From: an uncultured Ruminococcus sp.
GTDB taxonomy: Bacteria; Bacillota; Clostridia; Oscillospirales; Ruminococcaceae
Length of the DNA: 64,000 nucleotides
Direction of reading: 5' to 3'
Assembly: GCA_947624255.1 (NCBI GenBank)
Contig: CANQJO010000001.1
Coordinates: 186,001 to 250,000, forward strand
In this document: positions 27,541-34,985 of the stretch, in pieces
How positions within the stretch are numbered: the first letter of the stretch is position 1
Layout of the letters: every line of letters begins with the position of its first letter
Notes under the pieces: model-generated
The model's database searches: none
What the model was told of the DNA's origin: nothing
What the model saw: the letters and a program-made list of their open reading frames with translations, nothing else
Translations under genes and position numbers: made by a program

Positions 27541-28107
27541 TCATAGACTGATGAAATTTTTCAGCATGGTCTTTCCGTCCGGAGTCATAATGGATTCCGG
27601 GTGGAACTGAACTCCGTAAATGGGATAGTCGTTATGCCGGACAGCCATTATCTCGCCGTCATCGGCAACGGCAGTGACGGTAAAGCAATCAGGTATAGTG
27701 TCAGATTTTGCCGCAAGGGAGTGATATCTTGCCACGGGAGCGCTTTCTCCCAGACCTTTGAAAATGGGGGAATCTCCCATGAACCTGACGATCGACTGCT
27801 TGCCGTGCATAAGCCTTGCCGCATACGTTATCTCCGCACCGTAAGCCGCACATATCGCCTGATGACCGAGGCATACTCCGAGTGTGGGGATCTTTTGGCA
27901 GACCGTCGCCGCCGCCTCGATTATAATTCCGGCATCCTGCGGACGTCCCGGACCGGGAGAAATTATTATCCTTTCGGGAGCGAGCTCCTCTATCTCAGCA
28001 ACGGTCATTTCGTCATTTCTGATGACCTTTATATCCGGGCATATTTCTCCCACAAGCTGAAACAGATTATAGGAGAAACTGTCATAATTATCAATGAGAA
28101 GTATCAT
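27541..28107 (-). CDS. trpG: Anthranilate synthase component II (glutamine amidotransferase)
   Basis: This class I glutamine amidotransferase supplies ammonia to TrpE. The 188-residue protein has [11 protein letters not shown] near residue 52, the nucleophile in [10 protein letters not shown] near 79 and the His-Glu pair in [14 protein letters not shown] near 168. The start overlaps the trpE stop by one base (TAATG). Some Firmicutes share this subunit with folate synthesis; the operon position supports a tryptophan role, and a dual role cannot be excluded. Confidence 0.96.
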   Translation of the reverse strand: MILLIDNYDSFSYNLFQLVGEICPDIKVIRNDEMTVAEIEELAPERIIISPGPGRPQDAGIIIEAAATVCQKIPTLGVCLGHQAICAAYGAEITYAARLMHGKQSIVRFMGDSPIFKGLGESAPVARYHSLAAKSDTIPDCFTVTAVADDGEIMAVRHNDYPIYGVQFHPESIMTPDGKTMLKNFISL

Positions 28108-29570
28108 TAGTCCGCCTCCTCTGCAAGTTTAAGTGAATTAACGACTGCTGCGGCTTTGTTTATGCATTCCTGATACTCCTTTTCCGGGTCGGAGTCGGCA
28201 ACTATTCCCGCACCGCTGCGCACAAAGACCTTGCCGTTCTTTTTGTAGGCGATCCTTATGGCGATGCAGGTGTCAAGGTTTCCGGTGAAATCTATATATC
28301 CGATCGCTCCGCCGTAGATGCCACGCTTGTTGTTTTCGAGAGCAGCTATAAGCTGACAGGCTCTGATCTTAGGTGCGCCCGAGAGCGTTCCGGCAGGCAG
28401 AACGGCGCTCACTGCGTCAAGAGCATCGAATTCATCACGAATTTCGCCCCTGACGGTAGATCCGATATGCATTACGTGGGAGTATCTTTCGATGATGTGG
28501 AGCTTTTCCACGACAACGCTTCCGAAGCGGCTTATCTTGCCGAGATCGTTTCTTCCCAGATCAACGAGCATATTGTGTTCTGCAAGCTCCTTTTCATCGG
28601 CAAGAAGCTCGGTTTCAAGTGCCTTGTCCTCATCGTCCGTTTTACCTCTGGGACGTGTTCCTGCAAGCGGGAACGTATGGAGCACGCCGTCCTCTAATTT
28701 TACGAGAGTTTCCGGCGATGCACCGGCTATCTCAACATCAGTGCCCGAGAAATAGAACATATACGGCGAGGGGTTGAGAGTTCTCAGGACTCTGTAGGTA
28801 TTCAGAAGACTGCCCTCAAAAGGAGCACTGAGGCGGTTTGAAAGGACGATCTGGAAAATATCTCCCTCTCTGATATGGTATTTAGCCTTCTCCACCATTG
28901 AGCAGAACTGCTCCTTGTTGAAAAGGGGAGTGACTTCACCGGTCAGATGACCGGCGGGTTCATGTCTTCGTTCGCCGTGTCTGAGAAGCTCCGCAAGCTG
29001 AGTCAGCTCCAATTTTGCCTTATTGTAGCCTGTTTCCGGATCGTCAAGCTCCATATTGGCAATGAGGATTATTTTCTGCCGGAAGTTATCAAACGCAATG
29101 ACTTTTTTGAAAAGCATAAGGTCAACGTCCTTGAAATTTTCGGTATCCTCTGTTTCGATGCGCACTGAGCTTTCGGAGTATCCGAGAAAATCATATGAAA
29201 AGTATCCCACAAGTCCGCCTGTGAATGACGGAAGCTCGCTGAACGACGGGCTTCTGTACTGTCTGAGGAGCTGGCGTATCTGCGTTTTGGGATCGTCTGT
29301 AGTCATTTTGATGCCGCCCACGCTGATCTCATTTCCGGCGCAGGTGATCTGTAATTCCGGATCAAAGCCGAGGAACGTATAATGTCCCCATTTTTCCTTT
29401 TCGGTGACGGACTCCAGCATATAGCAGTGGGTGGAGACATTTTTCAATATCATCAGAGCCTCCACCGGTGTGCAGATATCCGACATGATCTCACAGCTCA
29501 CGGGGAGTATATCGTATTGTGAGGAGCCGGCGATCTGCTTTACGGTTTCAAAATCGGGAAAAAACTTCAT
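28107..29570 (-). CDS. trpE: Anthranilate synthase component I
   Basis: TrpE converts chorismate to anthranilate with ammonia from TrpG. The 487-residue protein has the N-terminal feedback motif region (CYMLESVTEKEKWGHYTFLG near residue 50, equivalent to LLES), which binds tryptophan in relatives. The C-terminal chorismate domain has REGDIFQIVLSNR, LAGTRPRGKTDDED, LGRNDLGK and SGAPKIRACQLI. Control is therefore likely at both enzyme level and, through the T-box, at transcription. AAAGGAG precedes the ATG at 29570. Confidence 0.97.
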   Translation of the reverse strand: MKFFPDFETVKQIAGSSQYDILPVSCEIMSDICTPVEALMILKNVSTHCYMLESVTEKEKWGHYTFLGFDPELQITCAGNEISVGGIKMTTDDPKTQIRQLLRQYRSPSFSELPSFTGGLVGYFSYDFLGYSESSVRIETEDTENFKDVDLMLFKKVIAFDNFRQKIILIANMELDDPETGYNKAKLELTQLAELLRHGERRHEPAGHLTGEVTPLFNKEQFCSMVEKAKYHIREGDIFQIVLSNRLSAPFEGSLLNTYRVLRTLNPSPYMFYFSGTDVEIAGASPETLVKLEDGVLHTFPLAGTRPRGKTDDEDKALETELLADEKELAEHNMLVDLGRNDLGKISRFGSVVVEKLHIIERYSHVMHIGSTVRGEIRDEFDALDAVSAVLPAGTLSGAPKIRACQLIAALENNKRGIYGGAIGYIDFTGNLDTCIAIRIAYKKNGKVFVRSGAGIVADSDPEKEYQECINKAAAVVNSLKLAEEAD

Positions 29571-29620
29571 AAAAAACTCCTTTCCGCCGGTGTAATAGCG
29601 CCTTGCATATCCGCACGCTT

Positions 29621-29687
29621 ATACTAATTTCATTCTAAAACCCGGCGTAACGAAAATCCTGCACAGTTTTTGGAATGAGATCGGTAT
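29621..29687. repeat. Palindromic repeat, copy 2, in the trp leader
   Basis: ATACTAATTTCATTC at 29621-29635 and GAATGAGATCGGTAT at 29673-29687 form imperfect inverted ends. They match the copy at 25025-25095 mostly through transitions; CTAAAACCC near the left end and CAGTTTTTGG near the right are also shared. The copy lies between the T-box terminator and trpE, so it is present in the read-through mRNA. It could be a second regulatory hairpin or only a neutral insertion. Confidence 0.7.
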
Positions 29688-29745
29688 TATGCGTGTTTAG
29701 TGCGGATCGGCAAATAGTAAACGCCGGATAAATTTGTCGTTTGTT

Positions 29746-30075
29746 AAAAAAAAGTCCCTGACAGAAACATATCTGTCAAGGACGAATAAACAAACTATCC
29801 GTGGTGCCACCTTGATTCACAGCAACAGCTGTGCACTTTTGCAGGATACCGGCATATCCCGGACTTGTAACGTCAGCCATACGTCGCAGAATACTCTTTC
29901 AGAGATCAGAGTCCCGGCAGGAGATCCGTCAGAGAGGATATCCCCACGGGCAGCGCTCTTCCATTTGACTGCGCCCTCAGCGGTCCATTTGCATACCTGT
30001 TTTTCGTCCGGCTCTCAGCCCCCCGGATTCTCTGTGGAAGCATGATATGCTTTATCTCCGCATCAACGGTTTACA
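29746..30075 (-). promoter_or_regulatory. Tryptophan T-box leader with intrinsic terminator
   Basis: On the minus strand the T-box sequence AGGTGGCACCACGG lies at 29799-29812. It is followed by a terminator, GTCCTTGACAG (29773-29783) pairing with 29754-29764 and a U-run at 29746-29753. The proposed specifier codon is UGG at 29985-29987, followed by ACCGCTGAG; the Asn T-box in this window has AACACTCCCGAG at the same place. Uncharged tRNA-Trp would pair with the UGG and the T-box bulge and allow transcription of the trp operon. A second UGG near 29961-29963 is a less likely specifier. Stem I, the specifier loop and the antiterminator all fit in ~330 nt. Confidence 0.92.
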
Positions 30076-30080
30076 AAGCT

Positions 30081-30109
30081 ATTATATCACGGATATCCGC
30101 ATTTGTCAA
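30081..30109 (-). promoter_or_regulatory. Sigma-A promoter of the trp operon
   Basis: On the minus strand TTGACA (30104-30109), 17-nt spacer, TATAAT (30081-30086), a full consensus match. The start would be near 30074, the beginning of the T-box leader. It is back-to-back with the miaB promoter. Confidence 0.83.
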
Positions 30110-30128
30110 GAGCTTTTTGTGAAAATAC

Positions 30129-30157
30129 TTGATATTTTTCTTGTTTTATGTTACAAT
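30129..30157 (+). promoter_or_regulatory. Sigma-A promoter of the miaB-mutS-mutL run
   Basis: TTGATA (30129-30134), 17-nt spacer, TACAAT (30152-30157). The -35 element lies 20 nt from the -35 of the divergent trp promoter, so the two promoters may compete. Confidence 0.75.
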
Positions 30158-30209
30158 AGTATACGGGAGTGATATTTTCACTCATAAAAACGACCACGGA
30201 GGAATGATC

Positions 30210-31565
30210 TTGAAGGACGACAGATCTGTCATAAATGAATTTAAGGCTGTGCTCGGGGAAAGACCGGGGAGCTATTATGTCAGGACGTTCGGCTGTCAGC
30301 TCAATGTCTCGGACGGCGAAAAAATAAAAGGCACTCTGAGAAGACTCGGCTTCACACCGGTCAAGTATCCGGAGAATGCCGATATCATAATCATCAATAC
30401 GTGTGCGGTGCGTGAATCGGCGGAGGACAGAGTGTTCGGCGTTATCGGCAGCATGAAGAAGCTCAAGGAGGAAAATCCCCGGCTGGTGATCGGTATTGCA
30501 GGCTGCATGACGGCACAGAGCAATATGGCTGAACGTATAAGGCGCTCATATCCGCAGGTGGATATTGTCATTGGAACGAATGCTGCTGCCGATCTTCCGT
30601 ATCTGCTGCTTGACTTTTTCAAAAAAAGGAAATTCACGGTAGGATTAGCCGAAAACGATGAATTTCCGTACACTCCGGTGCGTGAGAGCAGGTTCAAGGC
30701 GAGTGTGCCGATAATGTACGGCTGCAATAATTTCTGTACATACTGCATAGTTCCCTATGTCAGGGGAAGAGAGCGCAGCCGTCCTGCCGAGGATATACTG
30801 AAAGAGATCCGCAGTCTTGCAGGACGCGGCTACAAGGAGATAATGCTGCTCGGACAGAACGTCAACTCCTATAACGGCGGCGACGGTATCGGATTTACGC
30901 AGCTCCTTGAAAAAATAAATGCGGTGGACGGAGATTTTGTGGTCAGATTTATGTCCTCGCACCCGAAGGATTTTTCACATGAGCTGATAGAGACGATCTT
31001 TCGATGCGAAAAGATAGAAAAGCACATACATCTTCCCGTCCAGAGCGGCAGCAGCGATGTGCTGCGGAGAATGAACCGTCACTATACTGCCGAAGATTAT
31101 CTTGCGATAATTGATGAGATACGCAGACACGATCCCGATCTGTCGATATCCACGGATATAATCGTAGGCTTCCCGAACGAGACTGATGAGGAGTTTCAGG
31201 CGACCATGGAGCTTGTAAAGCGTGTGAGATTCAGCAATATCTACTCATTCATATATTCAAAGCGCTCCGGAACAAAGGCTGCCGAAATGGAAGATCCCGT
31301 TCCGAAAGAGGTCAAAAGTATTCGCATGGGAGAGCTGCTGCTGACGCAGGGAGAGATATCACAGGAATTCCACAGTAAATTCATCGGAAAAGAGCTGCGT
31401 GTGCTGGCAGAGGAGATCTCAAAGAAACACAAGGGATATCTCACGGGAAGAAGTCCGGAAAACGTCATTGTGGAATTCATGGGAGACAAACAGCTTATAG
31501 GGCAGTTTGTCAGAGTTAAGATAACCGATGCCATGAACTGGGCAGTGCGTGGGGAGATAATATAA
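30210..31565 (+). CDS. miaB: tRNA-2-methylthio-N6-dimethylallyladenosine synthase MiaB
   Basis: MiaB is a radical SAM methylthiotransferase that adds a methylthio group to i6A37 of tRNA. The product of about 451 residues has an N-terminal UPF0004 domain with three cluster cysteines (TFGCQLN, INTCAVRE, AGCMTA). The radical SAM motif CNNFCTYC lies near residue 175, and a C-terminal TRAM domain ends the protein. The TTG at 30210 is proposed because GGAGG lies 7 nt upstream; an ATG at 30204 is only 1 nt from that site. MiaA, which makes the i6A substrate, is encoded in the same run at 36992. Confidence 0.95.
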   Translation: MKDDRSVINEFKAVLGERPGSYYVRTFGCQLNVSDGEKIKGTLRRLGFTPVKYPENADIIIINTCAVRESAEDRVFGVIGSMKKLKEENPRLVIGIAGCMTAQSNMAERIRRSYPQVDIVIGTNAAADLPYLLLDFFKKRKFTVGLAENDEFPYTPVRESRFKASVPIMYGCNNFCTYCIVPYVRGRERSRPAEDILKEIRSLAGRGYKEIMLLGQNVNSYNGGDGIGFTQLLEKINAVDGDFVVRFMSSHPKDFSHELIETIFRCEKIEKHIHLPVQSGSSDVLRRMNRHYTAEDYLAIIDEIRRHDPDLSISTDIIVGFPNETDEEFQATMELVKRVRFSNIYSFIYSKRSGTKAAEMEDPVPKEVKSIRMGELLLTQGEISQEFHSKFIGKELRVLAEEISKKHKGYLTGRSPENVIVEFMGDKQLIGQFVRVKITDAMNWAVRGEII

Positions 31566-31579
31566 ATAAGGAGTTAGTT

Positions 31580-31984
31580 ATGGATATTATTCAGATGGCT
31601 CGTGAGCTGGGCAAAGCGCTCCAGCAGGACGACAGGTATATTGCATATATGCTCGCAAAGCAGGTAAATGACGAGGATACCGCACTTCAGGCGGATATAA
31701 ACCGCTTTGATGAGCTTCGGGCAGAACTTAATACAATAATGAGCAGCGAAAACGCCGATCACGATAAGCTCAGAGAGACTGACCGTGAGCTGAAAGAGGT
31801 CTACAGGAAGATCATGGCGAACAAGAATATGCTCGTCTTCAATGCAGCACAGAAGTCTCTTGAGGGACTGGTATCAAGTATAAATGAGATAATCTCACTC
31901 TGCGCAAACGGCGAAGATCCCGATACCTGTGAGCCCTCGTCAGGCTGTGCCGGAAGCTGTGCCGAATGCGGAGGCTGCTCGTGA
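31580..31984 (+). CDS. YlbF/YmcA (Ric complex) family protein with cysteine-rich tail
   Basis: This 134-residue, mostly helical protein matches the YlbF/YmcA family. In B. subtilis RicA, RicF and RicT form a complex that binds RNase Y and affects mRNA maturation, competence and sporulation. The position after miaB is that of ymcA (ricA). The C-terminal 30 residues hold six cysteines (SLC, DTC, SGC, GSC, AEC, GGC), consistent with the Fe-S clusters reported for Ric proteins. AAGGAG lies about 10 nt before the ATG. It is 14 nt after miaB and 28 nt before mutS. RNase Y itself is encoded at 58712-60289. Confidence 0.88.
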   Translation: MDIIQMARELGKALQQDDRYIAYMLAKQVNDEDTALQADINRFDELRAELNTIMSSENADHDKLRETDRELKEVYRKIMANKNMLVFNAAQKSLEGLVSSINEIISLCANGEDPDTCEPSSGCAGSCAECGGCS

Positions 31985-32012
31985 GGAATTTATAAGATAG
32001 TGGTGGATCATA

Positions 32013-34634
32013 ATGAATATTGACAGGAGCAGGATCTCACCCATGATGCAGCAGTATCTTGAGGTGAAGGATAAGTATGAGGACTGCATATTGTTTTTCC
32101 GTCTGGGAGATTTCTATGAAATGTTCTTTGACGATGCTGTTACCGTTTCAAAGGCACTGGAGCTGACTCTCACCGGCAGAGACTGCGGTCTTGATGAACG
32201 TGCGCCCATGTGCGGCGTGCCGTATCATGCGGCAGATCTGTATATAAAGAAACTCATTGATCTCGGCTATAAGGTCGCTGTCTGCGAACAGCTCACCGAT
32301 CCGGCTGAAACCAAGGGAATAGTCGTCCGTGATGTTATACGGGTGGTTACTCCGGGAACGCTCACGGAGAGCAGTATGCTTGACGATGGCAGCAACAATT
32401 TTATATCTGCCGTATACTGCGATGAGAAATCGGGAGCGTGCAGCATCGCTTCTGCGGATATCTCCACGGGTGAGGCGTTTCTGTGCAGTTTTGACGGAAA
32501 AAATGTTGAGGAGAGCGTTATCAGCGAACTTTCACGCTGTCAGCCGGCAGAGATCGTCTTTACCGAGAGTTTCCTCTCGATGAGCAACGTGGCGAATTTT
32601 GTGAAGCTGAAACTGAAATGTGCGGTCACTCTCAGGAATACGGTGTGCTTTTCTCCGGAGCGCAGTGCCGCTGCGGCTGCGGCTGTCTTCGGAGTAAAAT
32701 CGCTGCAAGAGCTCGGTATCAGTGAAAACGGTACGGACTGCCGGGCTGTCTGCGGACTTTTTGAATATATAAACGACACCCAGAAGAGCCTTGTTTCACG
32801 CTTTACGGATATCGAAATACTCAGCGGTGATGTCTTCATGGGACTTGACATGAATGCCCGGCGTAATCTTGAGCTTACAGAGACACTCCGCAGCAAAGAG
32901 CGCAGAGGCTCACTGCTCTGGGTGCTTGACTCCGCAAGAACATCTATGGGTAGGCGTATGCTGAAAAACTGGATCGAGCAGCCGCTGAGAAGTCCTGCCC
33001 GCATCATCGAAAGGCTTGACGCTGTGGAGATGCTGTGCCGAAAAAGCATCGTGCTGAATGATATATGCGATCTCCTTGACCGTGTATACGATCTGGAGCG
33101 CCTTATGACAAAGGTCATGTACAAAACGGCAAATCCCCGTGATCTGAAAGCGCTTGCCCAAACGGCAGAGCAGCTCCCGTTCATAAAAAAGGAACTCGAA
33201 AAGCTGGAGGGTTCAAAGCTGCTGAAAAAATACAACAGCGGTATCTCAGGTCTTGACGAAATAGTCAGACTGGTGGAGAATGCCATAATGGACGAGCCTC
33301 CCGTATCGGTAAAGGACGGCGGCGTGATCAAGGCGGGCTTCAACAAGGAGCTTGACGATCTCAGGCATATCATGAACAACGGTAAAGATATCATCGCTGA
33401 ATTAGAGCAGCGTGAGCGTGAGACTACGGGCATCAAGAACCTGAAGATAGGCTTCAACCGTGTGTTCGGATACTACCTTGAAGTGACACGCTCTTATTAC
33501 GATCTCATACCGGAGGGCTGGATAAGAAAACAGACTCTTGCCAATGCGGAGCGCTTCATCACCGAGGAGCTGAAAAATGCCGAAAACACGATACTCGGCG
33601 CAAAGGACAAGGCATTGACACTGGAGGCTGATATTTTTGCCGAGGTGAGAGATTTTCTTGCAACACAGCTTGAAAGCGTTCAGAAAACAGCTTCGTCTGT
33701 GGCGGCAGTGGACGTTCTCTGTTCGTTTGCAGAGGTCTCGCTGCGCAATCTCTATGTGAAGCCGGAGATCTCGATAGACGGCTCAATTGACATAAAAGCA
33801 GGCAGACACCCGGTCGTGGAGCTTATGCTGGAGGACGAGGTGTTCGTCCCGAACGATCTGTACATAGATAACAAGTCAAACAGAATGTCCATCATCACAG
33901 GACCGAATATGTCCGGTAAATCCACATATATGAGACAGGCTGCGCTTATAGTGCTGATGGCTCAGATCGGCTGCTTCGTTCCGGCAGATTCGGCGAAGAT
34001 CTCGGTCGTTGACAAAATATTCACCCGTGTGGGAGCATCTGATGATCTTACCGCCGGACAGAGCACGTTCATGGTGGAGATGAGTGAGGTATCCGATATC
34101 CTGAAAAACGCCACTCCCGACAGCCTTGTCATTCTTGATGAGGTGGGCAGGGGAACGTCCACGTTTGACGGCGTAAGCATTGCAAGAGCCGTTGCGGAGT
34201 ATATCTGCTCCTCGAAAAAACTCAGGTGCAAGACGCTTTTCGCTACCCATTACCATGAGCTGATAGGTCTTGAGGATCAGCTTGAGGGCGTGAAAAATTA
34301 CAGCATTGCAGTTAATAAACACGGCGGAACGATACGCTTTCTGAGAAAGATCGTTCCCGGCGGCGTTGACGAAAGCTATGGCGTTGATGTGGCAAAGCTT
34401 GCCGGACTGCCGAATAAGGTCATCGACCGGGCGAGGGAGCTTCTTGAAGAGATGGAGCGTGCTCATCGGACGGAAAATTCAGCAGAGAGCCTTTCTGACA
34501 GCGGACAGATCAGCTTCGGCGGTGAGAATCGCAAAAACGCTCTCAGACTGCTCGAACGTACAAATATAGACGAGCTTACAGATGCGGAGTGCCGGCAGCT
34601 TTTGATAGATATGTCGGAGATGATAAAGAGGTGA
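32013..34634 (+). CDS. mutS: DNA mismatch repair protein MutS
   Basis: MutS detects mismatches and signals to MutL using ATP. The 873-residue protein has the mispair-recognition Phe-x-Glu (GDFYEMFF, about residues 31-38). Connector and lever domains follow, then an ATPase domain with Walker A TGPNMSGKST near 630, and VILDEVGRGTSTFDG and FATHYHEL further on. A C-terminal dimerisation tail completes it. Length is normal. The ATG at 32013 follows a weak GTGGATC site. A 108-residue unknown gene separates it from mutL. Confidence 0.97.
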   Translation: MNIDRSRISPMMQQYLEVKDKYEDCILFFRLGDFYEMFFDDAVTVSKALELTLTGRDCGLDERAPMCGVPYHAADLYIKKLIDLGYKVAVCEQLTDPAETKGIVVRDVIRVVTPGTLTESSMLDDGSNNFISAVYCDEKSGACSIASADISTGEAFLCSFDGKNVEESVISELSRCQPAEIVFTESFLSMSNVANFVKLKLKCAVTLRNTVCFSPERSAAAAAAVFGVKSLQELGISENGTDCRAVCGLFEYINDTQKSLVSRFTDIEILSGDVFMGLDMNARRNLELTETLRSKERRGSLLWVLDSARTSMGRRMLKNWIEQPLRSPARIIERLDAVEMLCRKSIVLNDICDLLDRVYDLERLMTKVMYKTANPRDLKALAQTAEQLPFIKKELEKLEGSKLLKKYNSGISGLDEIVRLVENAIMDEPPVSVKDGGVIKAGFNKELDDLRHIMNNGKDIIAELEQRERETTGIKNLKIGFNRVFGYYLEVTRSYYDLIPEGWIRKQTLANAERFITEELKNAENTILGAKDKALTLEADIFAEVRDFLATQLESVQKTASSVAAVDVLCSFAEVSLRNLYVKPEISIDGSIDIKAGRHPVVELMLEDEVFVPNDLYIDNKSNRMSIITGPNMSGKSTYMRQAALIVLMAQIGCFVPADSAKISVVDKIFTRVGASDDLTAGQSTFMVEMSEVSDILKNATPDSLVILDEVGRGTSTFDGVSIARAVAEYICSSKKLRCKTLFATHYHELIGLEDQLEGVKNYSIAVNKHGGTIRFLRKIVPGGVDESYGVDVAKLAGLPNKVIDRARELLEEMERAHRTENSAESLSDSGQISFGGENRKNALRLLERTNIDELTDAECRQLLIDMSEMIKR

Positions 34635-34638
34635 GGAT

Positions 34639-34965
34639 ATGGGATATTTTCACACCAAGAGCGAGATAGAGGGAAGAGGAACGCTGTGGCACGAGTTTTT
34701 CCCCGGAAAATGGAATGAAAATGTGTGGAACGAGGACTCACTTTACATACATGATGATGTGATGCATGACTGCGGATTGACCAAGCTGCTGAGGGAAAAT
34801 GTTCACGGGTATGATATGTACGGAGTGAGCACTGTCAGGGCAGCGGATCGGGAAAAGCTCTTTGAAAACGCAGAGGGCAGCGCACTGAAAGCTCTTGAAG
34901 AGATAGACTCGTGGATGCGCTCGGCTCTTGAAAAATTCGGAGAATTAACGATTTTAGGCATATAG
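34639..34965 (+). CDS. Unknown 108-residue protein between mutS and mutL
   Basis: Not recognised. The protein begins MGYFHTKSEIEGRGTLWHEF and is rich in aromatic and charged residues in the first half (KWNENVW, SLYIHDDVMHDCGL). A probably helical second half follows (ADREKLFENAEGSALKALEE). There is no signal peptide, membrane segment or Cys pair. It lies 4 nt after the mutS stop and 20 nt before mutL, with GTGAGGATAT before the ATG, so it is very probably translated with them. The position suggests, but does not show, a link to mismatch repair. Composition is like the neighbours. Confidence 0.72.
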   Translation: MGYFHTKSEIEGRGTLWHEFFPGKWNENVWNEDSLYIHDDVMHDCGLTKLLRENVHGYDMYGVSTVRAADREKLFENAEGSALKALEEIDSWMRSALEKFGELTILGI

Positions 34966-34985
34966 CAGTACGGAGGTCGATAGGA

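Noticed and set aside
29734-30045. Plus-strand frame of about 100 codons opposite the Trp T-box
   Set aside because: The T-box sequence, specifier and terminator on the minus strand explain the region.
32540-33457. Minus-strand frame of about 300 codons opposite mutS
   Set aside because: Ser/Phe-rich product opposite a conserved gene; typical of antisense to a biased coding sequence.
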